Assembly (NCBI GenBank): GCA_021151805.1
Contig: JAGKWN010000067.1
Span: forward strand, 1 to 21,193
Reading direction: 5' to 3'
DNA: 21,193 nt
Source: Cytophagaceae bacterium
Lineage (GTDB): Bacteria > Bacteroidota > Bacteroidia > Cytophagales > Cytophagaceae
Shown here: positions 6,558-14,547 of the stretch, in pieces
Numbering within the stretch: the first letter of the stretch is position 1
How the letters are laid out: each line of letters starts with the position of its first letter
The notes under the pieces: model-generated
What the model was told of the DNA's origin: nothing
The model's input: the letters and a program-made list of their open reading frames with translations, nothing else
Database searches by the model: none
Translations under genes and position numbers: made by a program

Positions 6558-9404
6558 ATGAATACTCTACGTTTTCAAAAATGGTTGATCCTCTCAGCTG
6601 TTTTCTTACTCATTTCATTTACATCAAAAGCACAAACAGGTTCAATTAAAGGGATACTCCTTGATTCTACATTGAATGAATTGATTTACGGAGCAATCGT
6701 TTCCGTGCCTGAAAATCCAAGCATTGGTGCACAATCAGATTTAGATGGGATCTTCACCATCAGTAATGTTAAACCGGGAACCTATAACCTGAAGATCTCT
6801 TATATAGGTTATAAAGAAATTCTTCTTACAGATATTGTTGTTACTGCAGGCCAGACAACAGACGTTGGAACGTTAACCATGTCAGTGGACGAAGAGGTTC
6901 CGGTTATTGAAATTGTTAGTGAAGTATCAACAAACACTGAAGAAGCAGTTGTTCAGGAGATCAAAGAAAGCGACAATGTTGTCAGCGGTATTTCTGCCGA
7001 ACAGATTCAAAAAGGTCAGGATAAAGATGCAGCCCAGGTAGTACAGCGTATACCGGGTGTTAGTATTATTGATAACCGCTTTATCATGATTCGTGGTTTG
7101 AATGATCGATACAACTCTGTATGGTTAAACAATGCAACAGCTCCAAGTAGCGAGACTGATCGTAAATCATTTTCTTTTGACATGGTGCCAAGTGGTTTGA
7201 TTGACCGCATCATGGTTTATAAAACACCTTCTGCAGATTTACCCGGAGACTTTGCCGGTGGTTTTGTTAAAATTTATACCGTTACTCCTAAAGAAAAAGT
7301 TTTCAATGTAAACGTTGGTCTGGGTTACAGACAAGGTACTACATTCAAGAATTTTAATAAAGATAAAAGTCCTACGGACTGGTTAGGTTTTGATAGCGGC
7401 CAGAGAGCAGTACCTACTGAAACGCCAGGATACATCACAACGAACGGTGCAAGTGATGCTGATTTGAATGCGTATGGACAAAGCTTTAAAAACAACTGGA
7501 AATACAATACCATTAAAGCGCTGCCTGACGGACGTTTCAATGTTACGTATATCAATAGCTTCATGCCGAAGAATGGTTCACGTTTGGGTGTATTAGCGTC
7601 CTTGAACTATACAAACTTAAATACCAACTATAACATTAAAAGAACCGATACGGATGGAAGTGGTGTTAAGACACAGTTAAGAGATGACCAGCAGTATACG
7701 AACGAAGTGAAAGCTGCTTCCATGTTAAACTTCAGCTACATCCTTAATGATAGAAATAAAATTGAATTCAGAAACTTCTTTAACCAGCAAGGGAGAACAC
7801 AGATCACAAACAGAAATCAATACGATGCTGCAGATATATTAAACAGAATTCAATATGCATTGGCATACAGAAGCAGAACCATTTATACAACGCAGTTAGC
7901 GGGCGAACATAAATTGAAAAATGATAAAACCATGTTGGATTGGACGCTGGGCTATGGCTATTCAAGAAAAAATGAACCTGATTTAAGAAGAGCTTCTTAC
8001 TATCCGGATCCAAGTAATCCTGGAGGCCCCAACTTAGTTATACCAGCCAACAACGCAAACGATTTAACAAACGGTGGTAGACTTTATCAGAAGCTGAATG
8101 AAAATTCAGTATTGGCAACAATAAACATTAATCAAAAGATTAATAAAAAATGGGGCGCAGTTGAATTTGCAGAATTGGATGCCGGTTCTTATAACGAATA
8201 CAAATCAAGAACATTCCGTGCAAGAGCTTTTGGTTACACCCTGCAGGGCGGATCAAGAGGAGGTACATACTGGAATGATACCTTGCAGTACCAACCAATT
8301 GACCAGGTGTATGATCCTAATAATGTGGACAACGGCAGAGGCTGGACCATTCTTGAAGAAAGCAACCCTACCTACAAATACGACGCATCAAACCGATTGA
8401 TGGCATTGTATGCATCCGGTAAATTTAATTTTGGTGCAAAGATTAAATTGATTGCCGGTCTTCGATATGAAAACAATTTACAGTACATCGCATCGGGCTT
8501 AAATGGCGCCCCAATCAGCCAGGATTTACCAACAAGCTTCCTGCTTCCATCATTAAACCTTTCCTATAACTTTACTGAAAAATCATTATTGCGTCTGGCA
8601 TATGGTAAAACGTTGAACAGACCTGAGTTCAGGGAGTTTGCGCCGTTCTATTTCTACGACTTTGATTTCAATGCTGTAAACTACGGATCATTGTATTTCG
8701 GTAAAACATTGAAAGTTTGTCAAATCCAGAACTTTGATTTAAGATACGAGTTTTATCCTTCCCCGGGTGAAACAGTAAGTTTGGCACTTTTCTACAAGAG
8801 CTTTAAAGACCCGATCGAACAGATTGCTTTGGCAACCAGTGGTGGTGCAGCATCAGCGCTGGCTTATTCATACACGAATGCATTAAGCGCATATAACGTA
8901 GGTATGGAGCTTGAGATTAAAAAGAATCTTGCTTTTGTAAACGACAACTTCAAAAACTTCTCTTTGTTATTTAACGCTTCATTAATTAAAAGTGAAGTAT
9001 CCATTCCGAAAGACCAGTCTGATTTCTGGAATGCAAAAAGACCATTGCAAGGCCAGTCTCCTTACATGATTAATGCTGGTTTGTATTATGAAAACCCTGA
9101 TCATGGCTGGAGTGCATCGGTATTGTATAACATATTCGGGCCGCGTATTGTGATTGTAGGTAATTCAAACTATCCGGATGTGGTTGAAACACCTAGAAGC
9201 ACGATTGACTTGTCTGTAACAAGGCAATTAAGCAAAAGGGTAGCATTGAATTTAGGCGCTAATGATATCCTGAATCAGTCCATAACATGGGTACAGGATT
9301 ACAACCGCGATGGTAAGTATGAAAGAAATGGTGATGATAATAAATTACTTACTTATAAGAAAGGAAATTATTTCACTGCGACCGTACGCATTAAACTTCA
9401 ATAA
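6558..9404 (+). CDS. TonB-dependent outer-membrane receptor with CarboxypepD_reg domain
   Basis: The protein has 948 residues from the ATG at 6558. A GTG codon just before it (6555) is also in frame and less likely. The signal peptide ends near SKAQ at residue 26. A CarboxypepD_reg-like domain follows at about 29-112 (GSIKGILLDSTLN, DLDGIFTISNVKPGTYNLKI). The plug domain is at about 135-245, with DAAQVVQRIPGVSI, MIRGLNDRYNSVWLN and PGDFAGGFVKI. The rest is a beta-barrel ending in an aromatic strand (YFTATVRIKLQ). It should import a substrate across the outer membrane using TonB-ExbBD energy; the substrate is not readable. It is not a classical SusC, as no SusD follows. The adjacent large lipoprotein is its likely partner, since both genes carry the same kind of promoter array. 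Confidence 0.93.
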   Translation: MNTLRFQKWLILSAVFLLISFTSKAQTGSIKGILLDSTLNELIYGAIVSVPENPSIGAQSDLDGIFTISNVKPGTYNLKISYIGYKEILLTDIVVTAGQTTDVGTLTMSVDEEVPVIEIVSEVSTNTEEAVVQEIKESDNVVSGISAEQIQKGQDKDAAQVVQRIPGVSIIDNRFIMIRGLNDRYNSVWLNNATAPSSETDRKSFSFDMVPSGLIDRIMVYKTPSADLPGDFAGGFVKIYTVTPKEKVFNVNVGLGYRQGTTFKNFNKDKSPTDWLGFDSGQRAVPTETPGYITTNGASDADLNAYGQSFKNNWKYNTIKALPDGRFNVTYINSFMPKNGSRLGVLASLNYTNLNTNYNIKRTDTDGSGVKTQLRDDQQYTNEVKAASMLNFSYILNDRNKIEFRNFFNQQGRTQITNRNQYDAADILNRIQYALAYRSRTIYTTQLAGEHKLKNDKTMLDWTLGYGYSRKNEPDLRRASYYPDPSNPGGPNLVIPANNANDLTNGGRLYQKLNENSVLATININQKINKKWGAVEFAELDAGSYNEYKSRTFRARAFGYTLQGGSRGGTYWNDTLQYQPIDQVYDPNNVDNGRGWTILEESNPTYKYDASNRLMALYASGKFNFGAKIKLIAGLRYENNLQYIASGLNGAPISQDLPTSFLLPSLNLSYNFTEKSLLRLAYGKTLNRPEFREFAPFYFYDFDFNAVNYGSLYFGKTLKVCQIQNFDLRYEFYPSPGETVSLALFYKSFKDPIEQIALATSGGAASALAYSYTNALSAYNVGMELEIKKNLAFVNDNFKNFSLLFNASLIKSEVSIPKDQSDFWNAKRPLQGQSPYMINAGLYYENPDHGWSASVLYNIFGPRIVIVGNSNYPDVVETPRSTIDLSVTRQLSKRVALNLGANDILNQSITWVQDYNRDGKYERNGDDNKLLTYKKGNYFTATVRIKLQ

Positions 9405-9413
9405 TTCTCTTGT

Positions 9414-9468
9414 TAACAATTCCCTAACCGCGCGGTTAAATTCAGTTTACATTGAACATATACTTTTG
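9414..9468 (+). promoter_or_regulatory. Repeat array and -7 box before the large lipoprotein gene (array 2)
   Basis: Units start at 9414 (TAACA), 9425 (TAACC), 9437 (TAAAT) and 9448 (TACAT), with steps of 11, 12 and 11 bp. The first unit, TAACAATTCCC, closely matches the array 1 unit TAACAATCCCT. The last unit starts 13 bp before the -7 box TACTTTTG at 9461-9468. The 12-bp step falls on a perfect 14-bp palindrome TAACCGCGCGGTTA (9425-9438), which might be a separate operator. No terminator separates this promoter from the receptor gene, so read-through is also likely. Confidence 0.5.
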
Positions 9469-9489
9469 TTAAAATAAAAAACTATAACA

Positions 9490-11007
9490 ATGAAAAAACA
9501 TTTAAAATCAATAGCTGCTTGTGCATTGCTTGTTGCTGTCCTGGTTAGCTGTAAGAAAAAAGAAGACGATCCAGCTCCTTCTAATGGCGGAACAACAAAC
9601 AAAGTAGTTATTGGAAATATAACTTCTGACCAGACCTGGAAAGTATCAGATAATATTCAATTAGGCGGTTATGTTTATGTGAAGTCTGGTGCAACATTAA
9701 CAATTGAAGCAGGTTCAACAATTAAAAGTTCTACCATCCAGTCCGCGCTTATCGTAGAGCCAGGTGCTAAGATTATGGCTGTAGGTACTGCGTCTTCTCC
9801 GATTGTATTTACTTCCGGAAACAGCAATCCAAGACGTGGTGACTGGGCAGGTATTGTTCTTTGCGGTAATGCAATGACGAACAACTATACTTCAACACAA
9901 CCACTTATTGAAGGTGGTTTGGCTACAAAATATGGTTCTCAGGCAACAGCTGATGCTTCTGTAAATGCTGATAACTCTGGTACATTGTCTTATGTACGTA
10001 TTGAGTATGCTGGTTATGCTCCGATCCCTGGTTCTGAGTTAAACGGTCTTTCTATGTATGCTTTAGGATCTGGTACTACGATCAGCCACGTACAGGTAAC
10101 TGCTGCGAATGACGATTCATTCGAATGGTTTGGTGGTGCAGTAAACTGCGATCACTTGATTGCTTACATGGGTCTTGATGATGATTTCGATACGGACAAC
10201 GGTTTCAGCGGTCACGTTCAATTCGGTTTAGGTGTTCGTTCAAGATATGTAGCTGATCAGTCTGGTTCTAAAGGTTTCGAATCTGATCACGATGGCTCTG
10301 CAAATACAACTACTCCAAATACATTATGCAAATTCTCTAACATGACAATTGTTGGTCCTGTTAACTCTATGGGTAACATTTCTACAAGTGTAGCTCCAAA
10401 CGCAGTTGCTGCAACATACATTGCTGGTATGCACACAAGAAGAAACTCTTCAATCTCTGTTGTTAACTCAATCATCATGGGTTGGCCAACAGGTATCCTG
10501 ATCGACAGTAAAACCGGCGGTTCTGGTGTTACTTGCGCAAACTATGTTGATGGTACTGGTATGATTAAAAACAACCTTATTGCAGGTATCTCTAAAAACT
10601 TCAAAGCAAATGCTACTGCTCTTCAGCCTGGTACTGACATCATGGTATACGATGCAGTTTCAGTTGTAAATGGTTCTGGTGATTTAACGGCTGTTAACGC
10701 AACTACAATCAAAGATTCAACTACATTAACTTGGCCATCTTATGCTTCAGGTCCAAGAACATTTGTATACAATGCTGTAAATGGCAACAGATATCAGTAC
10801 GAGCACTCTGGCATCTTAGTGAATCCATTCTCTGAAGGAACTCCAAGCGCTTATGATTTCAGATTAGCAGCGAGCTCACCAGCAGCTTCTGGTGCGGACT
10901 TCACTGGCTTGCCTACTGATTTCGAAACAGTATCTTACATCGGTGCGTTCTCTACTACAGACTGGACTGCAGGTTGGGCGAACTTCCCACAAACAAACAA
11001 CCAATAA
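9490..11007 (+). CDS. Large beta-helix-like lipoprotein, partner of the TonB receptor
   Basis: The 505-residue protein has a lipoprotein signal (lipobox LVSC, Cys21) followed by a charged KKKEDD linker and a Pro/Gly/Thr spacer, a common surface-export pattern in Bacteroidetes. The body has repeated short turns such as GGYVYVKSGATLTIEAGSTI and SYVRIEYAGYA, suggesting a right-handed beta-helix. The acidic region EWFGG and LDDDFDTDNGFSGHVQ near residues 215-245 could bind metal. The C-terminus (GAFSTTDWTAGWANF) is typical of proteins I recall next to this receptor class, often named only as T9SS-target or hypothetical. There is no sorting domain here. Codons are strongly skewed to GGT, GCT, TCT, GTT and AAC, suggesting high expression. 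Substrate binding for the receptor is inference. Confidence 0.8.
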   Translation: MKKHLKSIAACALLVAVLVSCKKKEDDPAPSNGGTTNKVVIGNITSDQTWKVSDNIQLGGYVYVKSGATLTIEAGSTIKSSTIQSALIVEPGAKIMAVGTASSPIVFTSGNSNPRRGDWAGIVLCGNAMTNNYTSTQPLIEGGLATKYGSQATADASVNADNSGTLSYVRIEYAGYAPIPGSELNGLSMYALGSGTTISHVQVTAANDDSFEWFGGAVNCDHLIAYMGLDDDFDTDNGFSGHVQFGLGVRSRYVADQSGSKGFESDHDGSANTTTPNTLCKFSNMTIVGPVNSMGNISTSVAPNAVAATYIAGMHTRRNSSISVVNSIIMGWPTGILIDSKTGGSGVTCANYVDGTGMIKNNLIAGISKNFKANATALQPGTDIMVYDAVSVVNGSGDLTAVNATTIKDSTTLTWPSYASGPRTFVYNAVNGNRYQYEHSGILVNPFSEGTPSAYDFRLAASSPAASGADFTGLPTDFETVSYIGAFSTTDWTAGWANFPQTNNQ

Positions 11008-11028
11008 TATTTTTTAAATAAATATTCC

Positions 11029-11066
11029 AAATGAGCTAGTAAGGTTTTACCCTACTAGCTCATTTT
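11029..11066 (+). terminator. Strong intrinsic terminator after the large lipoprotein gene
   Basis: A 13-bp perfect stem (AAATGAGCTAGTA at 11029-11041 with TACTAGCTCATTT at 11053-11065) is extended by GG/CC after one mismatch and ends in TTTT. It is nearly symmetric, so it may work on both strands. It ends only 21 nt before the next start codon. Confidence 0.8.
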
Positions 11067-11087
11067 ATATAATAAGCTCTAATAAAT

Positions 11088-11651
11088 ATGAATCGCATTC
11101 TCGTTTTCTTCTCGTTATTAATCATTGTATGCGCATCCTGCTCAACAAACGATGAACAATACAACCCCAAAAATATAATCTCAAAACCTCAGGAAGATTC
11201 TATTCTGTTAAATATTATAAAATATACAGATGAGCATAGGCCTGATTCCATCAACCTGGAAAATCGTTTTGAGAAAAAAAATGAAGCATTTTTTAAAGGT
11301 ATTCTGAACAAGTATAGCTTGGACTATTTGTATAAAGACAAAGATGGCACCTACTATTACTTCATCTATAAAGTAGCCAGAGGTGTTGATGATATGTATG
11401 TAGGAATTGGCGGAAAATTCAAGCTCGGTCCGGATAATCAATTACAGGATTTTGAAGAATCATTCCGTATGTGGCGAATGTTACACAAAGATCTGAAAGC
11501 AAAAGGGGTTGAAGTGTATGCTGATTTCATCAATAACAAGACCCTCGATAAATACATGAATAATGAAAAAATACAGTATATAGAGTTCCCGAATGATTTT
11601 GTTGGGTACGATAAAAATAAAAAAGAGTGGGTGGCAACTAAATTGAGATAA
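11088..11651 (+). CDS. Small lipoprotein of unknown function
   Basis: I do not recognise this 187-residue protein. It has a signal peptide with a probable lipobox at Cys18 (VCASC), and a mature part rich in Lys, Asp, Tyr and Asn. The centre has a run of likely beta strands (DGTYYYFIYKVARG, MYVGIGGKF) and then a helical, charged part (EESFRMWRMLHKDLKAKGVEVY). The shape suggests a small alpha/beta periplasmic or outer-membrane-attached protein. It starts 21 nt after the strong terminator at 11029-11066 and no TAnnTTTG box fits in between, so its transcription either depends on read-through from the array 2 promoter or uses a promoter overlapping the hairpin. Confidence 0.75.
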   Translation: MNRILVFFSLLIIVCASCSTNDEQYNPKNIISKPQEDSILLNIIKYTDEHRPDSINLENRFEKKNEAFFKGILNKYSLDYLYKDKDGTYYYFIYKVARGVDDMYVGIGGKFKLGPDNQLQDFEESFRMWRMLHKDLKAKGVEVYADFINNKTLDKYMNNEKIQYIEFPNDFVGYDKNKKEWVATKLR

Positions 11652-11665
11652 CCCCTGGATCAACT

Positions 11666-11731
11666 TAACAATTCAGTAAAGATTCAATAATGTATACGTA
11701 GCTATTTGGTAACATTGGAGATGTACCTTTG
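11666..11731 (+). promoter_or_regulatory. Tandem 11-bp repeat array with -7 box (array 3)
   Basis: Five units start at 11666 (TAACA), 11677 (TAAAG), 11688 (TAATG), 11699 (TAGCT) and 11710 (TAACA), all exactly 11 bp apart. The last starts 14 bp before the -7 box TACCTTTG (11724-11731), the same distance as in array 1. The units TAACATTGGAG here and TAACATTAGGG in array 1 differ at only two positions. A TTTG at 11705-11708 is 15 nt before the -7 box, short for a -33 element. No protein gene follows on this strand before the terminator at 11769. Confidence 0.5.
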
Positions 11732-11736
11732 ATACT

Positions 11737-11797
11737 GAAAACAGAGCTATTCAATTTTTTAATCTTATGGGCGCCAGACGGGCGCCCTTATTTTTTT
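11737..11797 (+). ncRNA. Candidate small RNA of about 60 nt
   Basis: A plausible promoter (array 3 with TACCTTTG) is followed about 37 nt later by a strong terminator. The start is placed about 6 nt after the -7 box, so it is approximate. The transcript would have an A/U-rich unpaired 5' part with a CAATTTTTTAATC stretch and a GC-rich 3' hairpin, the layout of many trans-acting small RNAs. No start codon with a useful ORF lies inside. The alternative is that the hairpin only terminates transcripts from the gene at 11088. Confidence 0.35.
11769..11797 (+). terminator. Strong GC-rich intrinsic terminator
   Basis: GGGCGCC (11769-11775), loop AGACG, GGCGCCC (11781-11787), then TTATTTTTTT. The stem is perfect and very GC-rich for this AT-rich region. 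On the reverse strand it is not directly followed by a T run, so it works mainly on the + strand. Confidence 0.85.
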
Positions 11798-12011
11798 CTG
11801 TTTTCATTAATATGTTTCAACCCCAAATGTTTTGCGAAAACTTCATCAGGCGCAGCATCCATTTTAGTTTTCTGATCTGTAATAAGAACCGGTTTTTTCT
11901 TTCCTCCGATGCATCGTCATCATCGTTATACTTTCGTTTGTAGAAACTCTGAGACCCATTTTCATTGTGAAGCTTTATAAATTCAGGGTCAAAGGAGTGA
12001 ATGGAATACAT
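11788..12011 (-). pseudogene. Small ORF split by a -1 frameshift at a slippery A AAA AAC site
   Basis: From the ATG at 12011 the reading frame gives a charged protein with an acidic run (KRKYNDDDDASEERK). At 11898-11892 the sequence is A AAA AAC, a classical -1 slippery heptamer in the correct phase. Slipping one base back there joins the ORF to a second frame reading KPVLITDQKTKMDAAPDEVF, then AKHLGLKHINENRKK and TAA at 11790-11788, which looks far more protein-like than the zero-frame continuation. The product would be 74 residues. I do not recognise it. It may be a broken gene, a sequence error in the A run (one A too few), or real programmed frameshifting. The ORF could also start upstream at a TTG at 12038. 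Confidence 0.4.
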
Positions 12012-12065
12012 AAATAGATAGCTGTTTGTTGACTGCAATATTCCGTAATTACTGTTTCTTTATCG

Positions 12066-12167
12066 TTATCCGAATTCTATACTATTATTAATCTGTAAGC
12101 ATGTTTCAAGGATCGAATAAGCATGGTTGGCTGTATTGTGCTTAGAGACAGACCGCATAAAAAGGTT
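12066..12167 (-). pseudogene. Possible remnant of an IS66-type transposase C-terminus
   Basis: A reverse-strand frame reads NLFMRSVSKHNTA, then AYSILETCLQINN, before an early stop. This resembles the end of IS66 transposases, where an NFLF-GS segment is followed by YSIVETAKINN and then NPFEYL. Only this short piece is similar; the upstream DDE part and NNxxEN motif are absent. Nothing else recognisable fills 12039-12350. The call rests on about a dozen aligned residues, so it is weak. Confidence 0.25.
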
Positions 12168-12350
12168 GCAATGTTTAAAAAAGATAATATAAAGATGAAT
12201 GCGTGTTTGAGCTGCCTGGGAAGCTTCTGTAGGCCATGCAGGTTGTGTGCTGTCAAAAGTATTATAATTAATTTTTAGATGAACTTGAGGTAATAGTAGA
12301 AAGATATTTTTATGGGTATTGAATATTTTTAACACCTAAATTTTATAACT

Positions 12351-14459
12351 ATGAAAAAATGTAACATTACCCTTGTCTTAATTTTTGTACTCGCATCCCT
12401 GACAAGTCAGGTGCAGGCACAAATTGGTAAAGCACACAATGTTGGTTCTGCTCAAAATTTTATTTCAACCATTAAAGCTGTTAAAAATCAAAGCAACCTG
12501 CGAACCTCCGCTAGTATTGAACTTCCGGTTGGTAATAATAAATCTCATAGCGGTAAACAAAATGTTTCTATGGTAGAAAAGGGAAGTACCATTACCATCG
12601 GTGAAGTTGAGAATGAAAAACAGTCTACATATTATTTCGAATATAAAAACAATGAAGTGAAAGGAAAGATTATTCTACCAAACAAGAGACAGGTTTTTGA
12701 ATATTACACTGAAAATGGTGTAGTAATGGTTAAAGAGGTTGATATCAATACAGTGATGTGTATTGGTAAAGAACAAATCCCTCCTGCTGCAACAGCCCCA
12801 ACACCTGGTGCTCCAGAAGCTATTACTGCGGGAGAAGCGGCGTTATTGCAAAGTACGCCGGGTGCAAGCGCTGTAGTAAAGCTTGATTTTGATGGAGAAG
12901 TGGTAACGGGTACAGCATGGAATTCAGGTGGTACCATAAATGCAACGGCTAGTTCATTTACTCCATCAGATATTAAAAGTATCTGGAGGACAGTTAGCCA
13001 GGATTTCAGTCCGTTCAATATAAATATTACAACAAGTGAAACGGTGTATCAAAATGCATTGCCTGAGAATAGAATCAAGTGTATCATTACACCTACAGAT
13101 GCCGCTTATCCAGGAGCAGGAGGAGTTGCTTATGTAGGCTCTTTCCATACTGCTTCAAGTTATATAAAGCCTTGTTGGGTATTTAGCGCTAACCTTGCAA
13201 ATAGTCCATTGCATGTTGCAGAAGCAGCTTCTCACGAAATCGGTCACACAATGGGTTTGAGCCACGATGGAAGAAATGCTACACCGTTTGAGGATTACTA
13301 TTATGGCCAGGGAGATTGGGCTCCTATTATGGGTGTCGGATATAATCGTAACATTGTGCAGTGGAGCAAAGGAGAATACGCTCTTGCAAATAATTTAGAA
13401 GATGATGTGAATATTATAGCTACTACAAATGGTTTTAGCTACAAAGCAGATGAAGACTTGAATACATTGCCTTCAGCTACACCATTGAACCTTGCTACTT
13501 ATGGAGTAACAAAAACAGGTTTAATAAGCACCGCAGCTGATGTAGATTATTATTCATTCTCTATATCTGCTACAAGAACATTGGATATTACGATCAGTAC
13601 ATTGGGAGCGCCTAAAGCCGCAAACTTAAATATTAAAGCACAGTTGTTGAATGCAAGCGGTGGCGTAATTACTACATTGAATCCTACGGGAATAGGTAGT
13701 GTTCAATTTACCAATACGCTTGGAATTGGATCTTATTATATCAGTGTTGAAGGGGTAGGCGAAGGTAATGTACTAACCACCGGATATACAGATTATGGAT
13801 CGATTGGTACGTATACAATCACCAACAACTATGATTGTGCAAACGTATGGTTAACAGGTGGAACATTTGATTTGAACACAACGGTTAAGACATACTTTAA
13901 AAACAATAATGATTATAAGTATTACTCAATAACAATTCCACAGCCGGGCTTATTGTCAGTAAGCATGACAGGTCTTACGTATTCATCTGGAATGTATATT
14001 CCTGATCCCACAGATCCGGAAGTTACATTGGTTGATAGCAGAAACTTTTATTGCAATAATTGTTTTCAGTATAACTTCACAACACCTGGTACTTATACAA
14101 TAATAGCAGCGACATCTGCATCTGGTTTTACAAAGCAGTGTTATACATTAACCAACACATTTACCCCGGCATCCGGTGGCTCAAGAGAGGCCAGCACTTC
14201 AGAGGTTAGTAATGTTTCTGCTTCAGTAAAAGAAATTCAGCTGTATCCGAACCCTGCTTCAAATAGCGTGAAAGTAACCAATGCAGAAGATATCTGCTCT
14301 TTTGAAATTTTATCTCTTACAGGTGAAGTGGTTAAAGTTGCATCAGAAGAAGAACTGAACAGCGAGATTTCAATAGCAAATCTGTCTTCAGGAATGTACT
14401 TAATTAAAATGGTTCGAAGAGGGGAAACCATCGTAAAAAAACTTCAGGTTGCTAAATAA
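12351..14459 (+). CDS. Secreted reprolysin-like zinc metalloprotease with T9SS sorting domain
   Basis: The 702-residue protein starts with a signal peptide ending near QVQAQ (residue 24). A propeptide-like region precedes the catalytic domain at about 170-345. The zinc site HEIGHTMGLSHD has HEIGH at 295-299 with the third His at 305 and Asp at 306, the metzincin HExxHxxGxxHD form. A Met-turn candidate follows at PIMGVGY near residue 325. Residues about 355-490 look like a PPC beta-sandwich (DVDYYSFSI), and a second similar domain follows (DYKYYSITIPQPG). The last 75 residues are a type A T9SS sorting domain: LYPNPASNSVKV, then LSSGMYLIKM and a Lys-rich end. It should be exported through the outer membrane by the T9SS and attached to the surface or released. 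It has no operon partners. Confidence 0.92.
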   Translation: MKKCNITLVLIFVLASLTSQVQAQIGKAHNVGSAQNFISTIKAVKNQSNLRTSASIELPVGNNKSHSGKQNVSMVEKGSTITIGEVENEKQSTYYFEYKNNEVKGKIILPNKRQVFEYYTENGVVMVKEVDINTVMCIGKEQIPPAATAPTPGAPEAITAGEAALLQSTPGASAVVKLDFDGEVVTGTAWNSGGTINATASSFTPSDIKSIWRTVSQDFSPFNINITTSETVYQNALPENRIKCIITPTDAAYPGAGGVAYVGSFHTASSYIKPCWVFSANLANSPLHVAEAASHEIGHTMGLSHDGRNATPFEDYYYGQGDWAPIMGVGYNRNIVQWSKGEYALANNLEDDVNIIATTNGFSYKADEDLNTLPSATPLNLATYGVTKTGLISTAADVDYYSFSISATRTLDITISTLGAPKAANLNIKAQLLNASGGVITTLNPTGIGSVQFTNTLGIGSYYISVEGVGEGNVLTTGYTDYGSIGTYTITNNYDCANVWLTGGTFDLNTTVKTYFKNNNDYKYYSITIPQPGLLSVSMTGLTYSSGMYIPDPTDPEVTLVDSRNFYCNNCFQYNFTTPGTYTIIAATSASGFTKQCYTLTNTFTPASGGSREASTSEVSNVSASVKEIQLYPNPASNSVKVTNAEDICSFEILSLTGEVVKVASEEELNSEISIANLSSGMYLIKMVRRGETIVKKLQVAK

Positions 14460-14492
14460 TTTAATGGCGAAGAATTTAGAAACCGATTAAAT

Positions 14493-14525
14493 AAAAAAGA
14501 TCCCGCCATAAGCGGGATCTTTTTT
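14493..14525. terminator. Bidirectional terminator between the protease and trxA genes
   Basis: AAAAAAGATCCCGC (14493-14506), loop CATAA, GCGGGATCTTTTTT (14512-14525). The 14-bp perfect stem carries an A run before and a T run after, so it serves both convergent genes. Confidence 0.92.
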
Positions 14526-14547
14526 ATTTATGAAGCAAATGTTTCAA

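Noticed and set aside
12337..12344. TAAATTTT as a -7 box for the metalloprotease gene
   Set aside because: It lacks the final G and lies only 6 nt from the ATG, too close for a normal leader.
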